A stretch of 64,000 bases of DNA, from contig NC_046673.1 in assembly GCF_003369915.1 (NCBI RefSeq), positions 21,195,718 through 21,259,717 on the forward strand, read 5' to 3'. The notes beneath the pieces were generated by a model. It ran no database searches. It was given only the letters and a program-made list of their open reading frames with translations, and was not told the origin of the DNA. Every line of letters starts with the position of its first letter. The stretch's first letter is position 1. The DNA comes from Drosophila miranda (lineage: Eukaryota; Arthropoda; Insecta; Diptera; Drosophilidae). The position numbers and the translations under genes are program-made. Positions 37,101 to 47,560 of this stretch are shown in pieces.

Positions 37101-39916
37101 GTTTCCCGTTCGACAGGCTTGCTTGGAAATTTGAAACCTTAGTAAAACACTCTTCGTTTTGCTGCACAAGCCGCAAGCAAATCAAGTGGCATGCCCCAGG
37201 CATAGACAGGCGACCAGCGCTAATTGAGCTATCAGTCATCAGCAGCAAAGCGGTGTTCCTTTTGGACAAAGTGTCAATCGATGGATGGACAGTGCTGGCA
37301 ATTCTTTTCTTGTAATTTGTCGAGCACACGACATGTATGTTGCTTTTGTACTCTTGTGGGGCATTTCCTTTTGCAGCATTCGATAAGAGGCGCCTGCGTT
37401 GGCAGTGGGTTGGGCCCCGATAGTGTTCGCTTAGAAAATCGATTCAAAATTCAAAGAATGCTCGAGTGCTCAAGCGTACTCCATTATCAGAGATTAGTCA
37501 AGAGGTGGGTCGACGGAGGGGCGGTGTGCTGCAGTCGCCTGGCGTTCGTTCATCTCTTGATAACAGCGACAACAAATATCAAGTATAGTTCTATGATGTA
37601 GCACATATGTACATAAGTACTCTATGCTTTCTGTGTGTGTGTGGAAATTTGAAGGTCTCACGCGCTGGCAATTATCGCTCAGCTGAGTCTGAGGCTCGAC
37701 AACTATAAGCGGGAGCGTCTGTACAAATAAACGCTATGCATACTGTCATTAAGGAAGTGTCATCTAGTTGATCAGAGTCGCGTGTTGCTTGCCCCAGACC
37801 AGACTTCCTTTCGACATCGAACGATTAGTCAAGCAATTACATAATCAATCCCGTCTGGCAATAGCAATACAAGCACATAGCATGACAAGTGGACAGCTCA
37901 CCGATGCTAACGGGAAAGGAAACCAACCTCGAGAAGCGCAGAGTTGGCAGCGCACGAGGTGATCCACCAAGCAACCTCTCTCTCACCCTCTTTTTATCTA
38001 TCGTTGGAGGCTTCGCCTTGCCGCCTTTGCGTGACGCTTTTAATTTGGCTTAATGATTTCTAGTATTATTTCTGCCATTATTACAGAACATTTTACAATT
38101 GCTCAATAATTGCATCCCCTGCTAACTGACTGCCTGACGAGGCTGCTGCGGCTTTGTTCCTCCATCAAAGCGAGATCTATAATCGTCTTAATTAAGTTTT
38201 CTGTTAGCTATTACTACTCATTCTTGGGTTGTTTTTTGTTTTGTGTCTCACAGCAGACGCCAAAAGTAAATACACATCACATTTGACACTGCCACTGCCA
38301 CGGCCACTACACTGACGTCATCCCCCGGCCATAATTTCCAGAGCGATTCCACTCGGATTGCTTAAGCTGTAGATCTGTATATCTGTAGATCTGTGGGATA
38401 TGTTCAGCTGTTCTGCTGTTGCTGGGCAGCCAGAAGCTTTACAAAAACCATTACACACGAGTGGGGAAAGCACACGAGTGGGGTATCATTCGGAGATACG
38501 GAGCCTTGGTTAAGTGCTTTGTTTCCAGTGAGTTGGCAACGGGGCTTTTATTAGTCACTTACTGCAGTGGGTCCTAAGCCAATAATCGTTATTCAGTCTC
38601 AAGTATCATTCAATCAGAAATAGAGATAGACTCTGTAGTCTATACTGATGATTTATCGAATTCAAAAGTTGTGCGTCATGCTGCAGTGCCCCTCGGTCGG
38701 TTGCGTTTATGCCGGAGATTCGCTGGAGATTCAGTTGACTTCTGTTATCCCCTAATGGAATGGTAAGAGGTGGCTTCGTGACCAGTTCATGTAATTGCTT
38801 TCCCCCTCATCGAGGTAGTTACTTCATCGAAGAGTGTTTCTTTCAACTAGTAGCTTCCAATCATCATTCATCAATCAATGTCCATCAATGGGCTTTGTTC
38901 TATGTGTGGTTCGGTTTCTGTTTTGCTTATCTTTTTGTGGAGGTTCCGATTGCGCATTCCGATTTCTTCATTAGCAAAACCGACTAAAAATGGCGCACTG
39001 CAAGGGAATATTTGCTGGTTTTATCACTAAAAACTGATTGAATTAACACCTCCTGGTGGGGTATTCGTGGGGCCTGCGGCTGCTGGCTGGGGCTTTGGCG
39101 CTATCAGCTCTAACCAGCTGTCCGGCCCCACCCCACGAACGTGGTGGCGTCTCTCTCTCCTGTGCGTCGATCATGTGCCCAATGCGCACAAATTTGTCAC
39201 GCTTATCAGGCGCACTGTTCAGTTGGATGGGGAGATGGGGGTCGGGTGGGGGCCAGGGCTATGCGTTTAATACAAAAGAATACCTAAATTAGAGAGACAT
39301 CAAGAGAGGAAGACACAAAGAAAGAGAGAGTGGTGTGGGAACGGGTATGAGTATTCATCACATGATCAATATCTTGATAACACAATCTCATCGATGTTTC
39401 CCACCCAGTCTTTGTCTCAGGGAAAACCATGAAAGTCTCTTTAGATACATAGCCTCACAGATTGATCGATTTCTGGGACCGAAATATATGAGGATATATA
39501 ATGATGAAACAAATTATTTTTACAATATATATTTTGTTTTTTGTTTTTGAAGGCCAAGGTCTTGGACGAAATTTAGCCTCTCTGAAAGAGGCCTATAAAA
39601 CTTTCCATGACGTCCCCCCAAAACTGTTATCTATACCGTTACGAACTTGAGCATAACTAAAGTGATACGGGGATTGTGATCCAAGGGAGGGACTGGACTG
39701 GATTGGGGCCTATAGTAGGGCCACTTGAGCTTTGCACACACGCAGCACCTCCTCCATAAAGTACCGCCATAAAAATAAAATTATATGTAAAATCTAATCA
39801 GATGTGGAGAGGCCGACCGAGACCATTTATACAATTTTTTGCATTTGGCTGCTTCTTATGCAATCGCTTGATCAGCTGTTTAGCTCTAGACACCTGCTCT
39901 CTTTCACTCTCTTTCA

Positions 39917-39947
<31 letters not shown>

Positions 39948-40612
39948 TCTCGCTCTCTTTCCTGAGTCTCTTTGTTTTGGCGAGTGTACGGGTGTACGGG
40001 TGTGTGTACGCCCAAAGGGTCGTCTCTGGTCGTGGCATTACGTAAACATTTACTAAACCTCGCGTCACGTACAATTTTTGTGACGTATTAGCAGACGGGC
40101 GATAAAAGATTTCGCGTGTTCGCCATTTTAACGGTGAATGATGCTTGGTTGGGAGGCTACGGATACGGCTACGGCTACGCCGAAGGTGAAATAAAAAACC
40201 CAATGTATTTGTGTGTAGTTTTTGTGGCTAAATATCGTCGCTTGCTGCTTGTTGTAAATGTTTATTATTCAATCGCAAAAAAAACGTATTTAGCATAGCA
40301 TTTACAGCAATTATTTATAGCAGAGAAAAAGAGAGAGAGGAAGAGTAAATCATTAAAAATAAGAAGGTTCCGACGTATGTATTCCACTTTCTGCTGAGTA
40401 CCCACGTCAGTGCGCGCGTTTTTTGGCACTCTGCCCGGGACCAGAGAGGGGAGGAGAAAAGAGGCGGGGGGGGGGGGGGGACCTAGCAGAAGAGGAGCAG
40501 TAGGAATATCAGAGGCAATCGAAAAGGAAGAGCGCGCAGGCAGGCATAGCGCCATCTCAATCCTCAGGCAATTCTCTCACGAAGGCAGAGGGATTACTCA
40601 ACGGTTCAGAGA

Positions 40613-40648
<36 letters not shown>

Positions 40649-42025
40649 GATGTAACACCCTCAGATACGGCAGAGTGAGGAAGACGAGACTGACACACAA
40701 AAGGAGGCTCGTCCTGGAAGGCTCGTGCTCTGTTCTCGGTTCTCCTTTCCATGTGCGTGACTATTTATTGATTTTCCAATTATCAATTTTCTGCTCTACT
40801 TTTGTGCTGCTACTGCTGGCCATTGCATAATCCATGCTGCCGCCCCAAAAGCAACACACACAAGCAGACGCTCTCATGCAAATACTTGGGGTGCATTGCC
40901 AGTGGGCGGCGAACGGGTGGAATTGGCAGCCTCTTCTTTAAGGTCATTCGGCGGACTTCTTGGTTCTCTGGTTTTCAGTCAAGCATTTCTGTTTTTTGTT
41001 GTTTTTTTTTTTTGGCAACAACAACACGTGACAGAAACTCTTTGAAAACAAAACGACGCGATGAGGCGTTAGAGAGCCAGCCAGAACCAGAGAGAGCGGG
41101 AGAGTAATAAGCGAGAGCCCAGAGAGAGTGGGGGCGGCTACCTGTGACTTGTGGCTGCCCTGCTGCTTGCTGTCTTCTGCCAAGGCATATTTGGTCGAGG
41201 TGAGACACGCCTGTGACCAAAGCCTCCGAAGGGAGGGCGGTCACATGACAACAAAAGGCCACTCGGATGAGCCATGCCGACTACCACCCCACCTTATATG
41301 AATACACCTTTCCTTTTGCCTTTGTTGTACCCTCGAGAACGAGAGAGCATTTAGTTGAGAGAGATAGAGAGCGAGAGAGAGAGTACGGGACTGGTCTGGG
41401 TTGAGCACTGCCAACGCTGTAACATTACAAGAACAAGGCCGCATGGTGCTTTGGGCCAAGTCTGGTTTGCAAAGCCACGCTTATGGAAATTTCCCAAAAT
41501 ATAAGATGAACACACAAAAGGCAACGGGGATGCGCGACCGAGTTCGTTAAACCCGAATAAAGCGAAGAGTGTTTTATTTATATAAAACAAGACATAGGCA
41601 TTTGCCAAAATAGCCCCAAAGCGAATCTTTTCGCCATGCCCCCACCCCGAACACCTCTTCAGAGATTATGTAATGTGTTATATATGGCGGAACACTCGAC
41701 AGGATGGCCTGGCCAGCGTGGAATGCCACACACTACACACTTATCAGGGCACAATAAAGTAAAGTTTCTTAATCGCAAGCACATGGCGGAATCTTTTTTT
41801 TTTGTGTGACGTGTAGGGTATTCGATGTGGAGTGCTGGTGTGTGCGTGGGAGAGAAAGAGAGCGAGAGGGGTGAAGAGGATAACAGCGAAACTGAATGAA
41901 CGGCTTCATTGCGGGGGCGGGATGAGTAAACGGAACTGGAAAGTGAAACTGGAACAGGAACCAGGAACGGTACTACTCACCTGTGCCTCGGCCAATTTAC
42001 GTGCGGAAATGCGATAGAACGACAT
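34186..42025 (-). CDS. kdn: Mitochondrial citrate synthase
   Basis: Three coding exons (minus): 42025-41981 (15 codons, [15 protein letters not shown]), 35602-34625 and 34557-34186. All junctions are phase 0. The total is 464 aa, which is the length I recall for fly knockdown (kdn). Citrate synthase condenses oxaloacetate and acetyl-CoA in the mitochondrial matrix, the first TCA step. Recognisable blocks are [14 protein letters not shown], the [13 protein letters not shown] segment, [41 protein letters not shown] and [10 protein letters not shown], covering the three catalytic regions (His, His, Asp). Exon 1 plus the start of exon 2 forms the basic, hydroxylated mitochondrial presequence. Intron 1 is 6,378 bp and contains a cluster of DRE-like sites. 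A second first exon probably lies at 42,439-42,636. Confidence 0.95.
35648..35912. promoter_or_regulatory. Cluster of DRE-like TATCGATA sites in kdn intron 1
   Basis: A full TATCGATA lies at 35,656-35,663. A 15-bp exact direct repeat TTATCGAAAAGTTAT lies at 35,665-35,679 and 35,751-35,765. Near-matches ATCGATAA (about 35,742), AATCGATT (about 35,813), CCGATAAATTATC (about 35,848) and TTATCGAA (about 35,896) complete at least six ATCGA-type sites within 265 bp. DREF or BEAF-32 binding is plausible. Confidence 0.6.
39918..39950. repeat. CT (GA) dinucleotide tract
   Basis: Slightly interrupted CT run in kdn intron 1. Confidence 0.9.
40466..40480. repeat. Poly-G run
   Basis: Fifteen consecutive G; length is uncertain in most sequencing. 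Confidence 0.85.
40616..40645. repeat. GA dinucleotide tract
   Basis: About 14 GA units in kdn intron 1, a GAGA/CLAMP-type binding tract. Confidence 0.9.
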
Positions 42026-42438
42026 GATCAACGGTTATGTATGAAGAATGCTGTTGCTCTTTAGAGAGAGAAAGAGAGAGAGAAGAGAAACACTTTCGCC
42101 TTTAGAAAAGATAGCAAATTTTCCACACTAACACACACAAACACTGAAAAAAATTGCTTTCCCCAGTGAAGAATATAGCTTTTGGAAATGTTATTTTTTT
42201 TACTTTTGTTGAGTTTCCTTCTCTCCCTTCTTACACGGCAGCTGCGCGGCAACTGAATGGCCCGCCAAGCAAATGTCGCTGTTTTCGCGTAATCGCGCTG
42301 CCGCATGTAGCAGACGTGCCATGGTCTGGGTCTGGTCTCAGGTCTGCTCCGGTCTGGTCTAGGTTGGCAGCACCACCAGCGTGCGCGCACATACACCCAC
42401 CCCCCACATGCCAGATGTGGCGCGAACATTTGACTCAC

Positions 42439-42636
42439 CTGCTGGACGTCAGGCCCTCCCATCACTGCCTCTTGCTGCTGGGCCACAACCTGGCCCTGCA
42501 CCCGTGCAGCCTCTTTAGTGCCGAGCAAGCGGTCGCGCAGCAAATTCTTGGCATCCCAGATTGACTTTTTGGATAATGTGCGGCATTGCAGGCGTAGGCC
42601 AACGCCGGGTGCAGTCAAGCAACGCGAAACGTACAT
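42439..42636 (-). CDS. kdn: Probable alternative first coding exon of kdn
   Basis: On the minus strand an ATG at 42636 opens 66 codons: MYVSRCLTAPGVGLRLQ, then CRTLSKKSIWDAKNLL and on to GGPDVQQ. It ends exactly at a CAG/GTGAGT donor in phase 0, the same phase as the main kdn exon 1. Splicing to 35602 would give about 515 aa with a longer, Arg/Ser-rich, mitochondrial-type N-terminus. I recall that melanogaster kdn has a longer isoform of similar size, which supports this. The open frame extends upstream without an ATG. It could also be the first exon of a separate short transcript, but no downstream minus-strand partner other than kdn is visible. Confidence 0.6.
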
Positions 42637-43410
42637 TCTTACAGGTTTTTTTACCGAACGAGTGTGGGCACGGAAAACTAATATCTTACGAATTGCTTGC
42701 ACACTGGAGAAAATACTTATTAATGACTGAAACAAGGCGAATCTAAACTTGTAACCTGTGCCCGGTAGAATTCTTACGGCTTGCTAGGCTCAAAAAATGA
42801 GTTGGCAGTTTTTTTCGGGACAGCTGTGAATATGCCTAGCGATGGGGCGATGATGTATCGATATGATCTGTCGGTCCACATATAAAGTTTATTTTCTCGA
42901 CAACACCTGCTTTTCGCCATAGAACATTTCAACAGACATTTTAGACAGAACGTGAAAGTTTATATTCTCTCAAATTATTTAACGAAATAAAATAAGAAAG
43001 TAAAAGACCATTTATTTACACACACGGATCGCAAACTAAAACCTATATCAACATTCGTAGATACAGAAACAGATACAGTAAAACAGCTTCCTTAAAGCCG
43101 CAAAATGAATAGCAAAACAAAGAGGCTCAAACAGGTCATGACAATTCCTGAAATCAATTAAATATGTAAGTAAATATTCTTAAAAACACTTAAAAAATGA
43201 ATTTCCCCCCCCCAGCGATAGTCGATAGCTGCCCGAAAATCACGTAATCGATAGGGCCATCGGTAGTGGACCAGCCCTAGTGTTATGCAAAACGTCAAAA
43301 CATTTTGACGATTTCCTATTTTTTCAGCACAATTTGTATAGCGTAAGTTATAGATAATAAATCAAATGACATTTAACCACCGCTGAGTGTACCCCACAGC
43401 AGCAGTCATC
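42637..43410. promoter_or_regulatory. Divergent kdn / ND-B16.6 promoter region
   Basis: About 770 bp between head-to-head start codons. It holds a perfect DRE TATCGATA at 42,856-42,863 and a group of near-DREs (GCGATAGTCGATAG and AATCGATAGG) at 43,215-43,253. On the ND-B16.6 side a 57-bp 5' UTR intron is plausible: donor GTAAGT at 43,343, acceptor CCCACAG ending at 43,399. Confidence 0.6.
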
Positions 43411-43947
43411 ATGGCCACGGCCGTGCCACATGTGCCCCCTAAGCAGGACCTGCCTCCAGCCGGTGGTTACAAGAAGATTCCCTTCGCTCGTGTGCCTCCC
43501 AAGAGTTATTTCACAGGTGAGTGGGATCCTCGTCCCCTGCTCGCTTGCGTTACTATGTGCATTCGATAACCTTTGCTCCCGTGTGCAGGCTTCACCATGA
43601 TTGGCACCTATGTGGCCGTCACCACTGTCGGCTTGGGTATCTACTATCTGACGGCCAAAAAGGTTAAACGCGACGAGATCGAGATGCGTTCGGCCCAGAA
43701 TGTCATCTTTCCGATCCTGATTGCCGAGCGCGATCGTGAGTTCCTGCGCCAACTGCGTCGCAACCGGGACGAGGAGGCCGAGTTAATGAAGAATGTCCCC
43801 GGCTGGGAGGTGGGCACCTGGTACGGTGAGCCCATCTTCAAGACCCTGCCCGAGGACACCCTAGTGACGCCCATCTTCAAGGAGTTCTATGCCCATGCCG
43901 ACTGGAAGTCTTACGCCAAGCGTGCCCACATCAAGCTCTGGTCGTAA
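43411..43947 (+). CDS. ND-B16.6: NADH:ubiquinone oxidoreductase subunit B16.6 (GRIM-19/NDUFA13 family)
   Basis: Two exons, 43411-43516 and 43589-43947, with a 72-bp intron splitting a Gly codon. The product is 154 aa. The N-terminus MATAVPHVPPKQDLPPAGGY, the following KKIPFARVPPKSYFTGF, and a single membrane span MIGTYVAVTTVGLGIYYLTA (about residues 40-59) are diagnostic, followed by the helical KRDEIEMRSAQNVIFPILIA segment and GWEVGTWYGEPIFKT. It is an accessory subunit of respiratory complex I in the inner mitochondrial membrane, needed for complex assembly; the mammalian homologue also has cell-death and STAT3 roles. The start was chosen at the ATG giving the canonical N-terminus. It is transcribed divergently from kdn. 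Confidence 0.96.
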
Positions 43948-44959
43948 GCTCAGAAACGACTGGACGGAGCAGCGTACTGCTATTTAGTTAATGCATATTG
44001 TGAAGCTTTTTGTTTATAGAATTGCCTAAGCGCGCCTGCTCATTGCTCTCAATTACACGCCGAGATTGATGGAAATGGGTAAAACGAAACGAGTCTCCTG
44101 CCCCACAGGCTACTGCATTTCTGGGTGGGGGTGTCTAGGGCCTAGGGTTACCAGATGGCTGTCCTCATCTGGTGTTGCCGTTCGGTTGGGAAAACGCCAC
44201 ACACTCCAGTGTTGGCGGGCGATGATGCTGCGGAAAGTCCCCAATATCCCACATCCCATCCATGGGAGTAAATTATGGGCATCCAAATGATTTTTGTGGA
44301 TTCTTCGTGTGACTTTGGCTTTATTGAGCTCAACACCAATCAGAAATGTTTGGGGTTTGCCTCACAATAGCGGGTGCCTCCCGAAGCATTAACGATTAAA
44401 TTGCAGAATTATAAAGTAAGGTTTTTTTATTTTTAATAAGGTAAGTAATGTGCTTAGGCTATACATTGACCGGACAACTGGAGCGTTTATGGCGTATTTC
44501 ATGATTTTGCCTCTCCGTTTCCGTCTCCCTCTATATTCGTCTCTCGTGGACAAATAGGAGTTTAGTTTTTTGTTAAACTTAAATCGAATATAATTTGATA
44601 ACCAAAAATCATCTTTTTTTTTGTTCTTACAATTATCAATATTTCTACTTAAAGCGGCCTTATGCCTTTCATAAAGATTTTTCTTCAACAAAAATTAATT
44701 TCTGCGATTTTCAATGATTGACGATCCCAATGATAATATATCAATATGAAAAAAAGAATTATTTCAATATATCTATATAATATATATACGTTATTCAAGA
44801 TATTTGGACTCATTCTTGCACTTTTCTTACCTCACCTCCCATTCCACACACACGATTGGGGAAACGGAAATTTTTTAGATCTACAAAATAAAGTATTTGA
44901 TTGTCCCGCCGGGACTACCCGCCGGTAGAGCCATCCATCCATCTTTCGATTGCTAATTG
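43948..44959. other. Convergent 3' regions of ND-B16.6 and the zinc-finger gene
   Basis: AT-rich 3' flanks of two convergent genes. A minus-strand AATAAA at 44,427-44,432 could end the zinc-finger transcript. No other gene is seen. Confidence 0.5.
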
Positions 44960-45208
44960 CTACTCCTCTTCCTGTTCTTTCTTTTGCCTCACATCCAAGC
45001 CGTCATCGTCATCGGTATCGTCCTTCTTGTTTGCCTCCTGCTTAATAACAACGTAATGCATTGGTGAAACCATCAGGGGATCCACCTCGAACTGGAGCTG
45101 GTACTCATCATTATCATGATAGTCATCATTGCGGTTCTCCAGCTGGTGTCGAGGGGGCCACCGCCTGCGGTTCGTCGGCCGCCAATTGTCATCACGTTGC
45201 TGCCATCT
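44960..45208 (-). CDS. In-frame downstream extension of the zinc-finger gene (readthrough candidate)
   Basis: Directly after the TAG at 45,209-45,211, the same frame runs open for 82 codons to a TAG at 44,960-44,962. The encoded peptide is not low-grade UTR translation: it reads RWQQRDDNWRPTNRRRWPPR, then acidic DDYHDNDEYQLQFEVDPLMV, then MHYVVIKQEANKK with a SUMO-type I-K-x-E site, then a DDTDDDDG tract and an EQEEE end. No GT-AG pair removing the stop is obvious. Readthrough, an undetected splice, or a recently gained stop in this strain are the alternatives. Confidence 0.5.
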   Translation of the reverse strand, partial: RWQQRDDNWRPTNRRRWPPRHQLENRNDDYHDNDEYQLQFEVDPLMVSPMHYVVIKQEANKKDDTDDDDGLDVRQKKEQEEE

Positions 45209-46336
45209 CTACTTCATGTCCCGCCGCCTCTTGATACTGCCATCGCAGTTGGGTAAGTGGCGCTGAAGGAAGCCCTCGAAGACGAACTTGCGGCCGCATC
45301 GATCGCAAGTGAATTCCCGCTTCTCCTCCACCTGCTGCTTGTGCTTGCGCAGAGCCTCCGCATTCGAGTACTTATCGCGGCAGCCGTCGCAGGCATATCG
45401 CCGCTTCACCTGACCCACATCAAACACCACGGTGAAGTCCTCGTTGCAAAAGGAACAGTTGAATTCCTTCACGACCACCTTCTTACCGCCATGCTGGGCA
45501 GCCAGGGCCACGGCCTCGGCCTCCAGCTTGTCCTGATGCTTGTGCGACTCCATGTGGGCGTTGAACTTCTGCTGATCGATGAATTTGCGGTAGCAACGGG
45601 TGCAGCGGAACGGCTGTTCGCCGGTATGCCGCATCATGTGCTCCTTGAGGTAGGCCACCGAATTGAAGACCTTGCTGCAGACGGTACACTTGCGGTCCTC
45701 GGGCGAGACATCGTTGCGCTGCCGCAGGCAGGCGCGCATATGCAGCTTCAGGGAGCCGGCAGCGCTGTAGCAGTTTCCACAGTTCGGGCAGTAGAAAGTC
45801 TTGCTGCGTCCATCCCCCTCCATGCTGTGGTCAATGGTGCCCTCGAAGACAATAGAGCTGACACCATCTTCGTTCTCTTCCTCGAGGCCCTCGTGTTCGA
45901 TGCCCAGAACCTCCTCCACCTCGTTCTCCTCATCATGCTCGATCTCCTCCTCCAGTTCCTCGTTCTCGTCATTTTCCTCGCCATCGGCGTGGTGGCCGCC
46001 TTGTATGCTGGGCACAATTCGGAGAATAGTGTGCGTGCCATCGCCCTGTTCGATGGTCTCCACCTCCTCGACGGTGCTGTTCTCCACCAATTGCTGCAGC
46101 GTCACGGCATGCCCGTTCTCATCGATAATTACCTCTTGGCGATCGTCCATTGTGATCACCTCCGTCGTCTCGGCATCGTCGTCCTCTGTGGCCGTCGTGT
46201 AGGCATATGTGTAATGTGGTGTATCGCCGTTTTCGCCATCGTCCGATTCCGTTTGTATGAGCACGGGCACAATCTCGTCTTTGATCACAGCCGGATTGGA
46301 GCCCGACAGGCTCTGGTACTTACGCTTCGAGGTCAT
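45209..46336 (-). CDS. CG3847: Acidic C2H2/C2HC zinc-finger protein (CG3847-like)
   Basis: Single-exon frame of 375 aa to the first stop. Residues 1-175 form a strongly acidic, low-complexity region (ENDENEELEEEIEHDEENEVEE-type tracts at 119-157). Zinc knuckles follow: C2HC at 183-203 (CPNC...HMRAC), C2H2 at 217-237 (CTVC...HMMRH) with a TGEQPF linker, C2H2 at 245-265 (CTRC...HMESH), an atypical CSFC/CDGC module at 294-332, and C2HC at 344-364 (CDRC...HLPNC). This is presumably a nuclear DNA-binding protein; no target is known to me. The identity is suggested by its position next to kdn/Marf and by my memory of the melanogaster gene order, not by alignment. The stop TAG is followed by 82 open in-frame codons (see the next entry). 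The 5' flank carries the same AT-rich repeat as PpV. Confidence 0.85.
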   Translation of the reverse strand: MTSKRKYQSLSGSNPAVIKDEIVPVLIQTESDDGENGDTPHYTYAYTTATEDDDAETTEVITMDDRQEVIIDENGHAVTLQQLVENSTVEEVETIEQGDGTHTILRIVPSIQGGHHADGEENDENEELEEEIEHDEENEVEEVLGIEHEGLEEENEDGVSSIVFEGTIDHSMEGDGRSKTFYCPNCGNCYSAAGSLKLHMRACLRQRNDVSPEDRKCTVCSKVFNSVAYLKEHMMRHTGEQPFRCTRCYRKFIDQQKFNAHMESHKHQDKLEAEAVALAAQHGGKKVVVKEFNCSFCNEDFTVVFDVGQVKRRYACDGCRDKYSNAEALRKHKQQVEEKREFTCDRCGRKFVFEGFLQRHLPNCDGSIKRRRDMK

Positions 46337-46595
46337 TTTGTTGTTTCTTGGGCTCTTTTAGCGTGTGTGTTGGGCTGAGTGCTGTGTGTGGCGTGGCGTC
46401 AGCGCCTCCTCTCCACCTCCTCCTTAACGACAGAGCCACCCGAGTGTACGTGCCTAATGATGCAGTTGACCCAGCGATTCGCTGCCGGGTTTTCTTTTGG
46501 CGCGTACTGCGATTGATAAATTTTTTCTTACAATAGTCAACACTTATTTTTCGCGAGATTGGGTAGTTTTTTCCTTCTTTCCGACTTTTTTTTAT
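46337..46595 (-). promoter_or_regulatory. 5' leader of the zinc-finger gene
   Basis: GC-richer leader between the ATG and the AT-rich repeat. No clear TATA box is seen. Confidence 0.4.
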
Positions 46596-47560
46596 GTGGC
46601 AACTTCGTACCCAAGATGGTGGACAATTTGACCGCGCATATTCCGTCCAAATATACGGTCTGACCCTCCGAAATATACCGAAATACGTCACAAATTTCAA
46701 AATATACCGTAAATATACTGACGAATTATTTGCATTCAAGTTGCGTCATAATTCACTTTTTGGATATACGGTTGAAAATTACCAGCTAGCTAAGACCCTC
46801 AGCTCTAAACTCATAGTTTTATCCAAATATTAAATCAATTTCCTACAAGACTGGTTAAATTTAAGTTCTCATCCTCATTGTATTGTTAATAAAATAAGGT
46901 TTAGCAAAAACAATTTCCACTAAATTCATTTCCTTACATGGTTAGAATAACTACTCATTCGCCACATATTAACTACATCTTTATGTAATTACAGAAGGCG
47001 ACACCTGAAGGGGAAATGTGTACGTTTCATATAAGCCCCATCGCAGCGCCAGTGTGAAAAACCTCTGTTATCCACTTTTTGTCATGACTTTTCTGACAAT
47101 TTAAAAAAAAATCAGATTTTGATGCGATCAGGATCGATGCTGATCATGAATTAGTATTCGATGTGACCTCTAAATGGCATTTCTACACGGTTTCTACATT
47201 GGTGCATTGGAGAAGAGGGTGAGTCCCTAACGCTTCTTAAGATACACTGTTAATACTAGAAAATACTGTGAAAAGTATACAATTTACAAGGTGTGTGAGC
47301 TAGACATGGTGGCTAGACATGGTGGACAATGTGGCCTCGGACTTAGCGATAAAATATACTGTGTGACCCACAGCATATATAAAATAAACTGTCTCATTTT
47401 CGAAATATACCGTAAATATACTGACGAATTCAAGCTCTATTGTAAATATTCCTCGTTTTTAATATTCCGTCGAATATTACAACCTAGATAGATTTCTCAG
47501 CCCTGCCCACATAATTTTACCCGATTAATGAATCAATTATCTCTTTGACTGGGTTGGTTT
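46596..47560. repeat. AT-rich dispersed repeat, inverted relative to the PpV copies
   Basis: Two copies, at about 46,600-46,880 and 47,300-47,560, carry the reverse complement of the PpV-flank blocks: AAATATACCGTAAATATACT then GACGAATT, ATATTCCTCGTTTTTAATAT, CAGCCCTGCCCACATAATTT and ACTGG near AATCAAT. Each is headed by a GTGGACAA motif; the 46,600 copy begins CAACTTCGTACCCAAGATGG and the same header recurs alone at 47,945-47,980. They lie immediately upstream of the zinc-finger gene. Confidence 0.75.

Larger units (their letters stand above)
35603..41980 (-). other. kdn intron 1 (6.4 kb)
   Basis: No nested gene that I can support. It contains the DRE-like cluster at 35,648-35,912, CT/GA tracts at 39,918-39,950 and 40,616-40,645, a 15-G run at 40,466-40,480 and a TGACGT-containing segment at about 40,079-40,090. 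Open frames inside are short and incoherent. Confidence 0.65.

Noticed and set aside
42637..42735. Upstream extension of the alternative kdn exon
   Set aside because: The frame is open but has no ATG before 42,636; the apparent start is a TTG.
45257..46378. 373-aa plus-strand open frame
   Set aside because: Antisense shadow of the zinc-finger gene; the sense strand has zinc fingers, the antisense has none.
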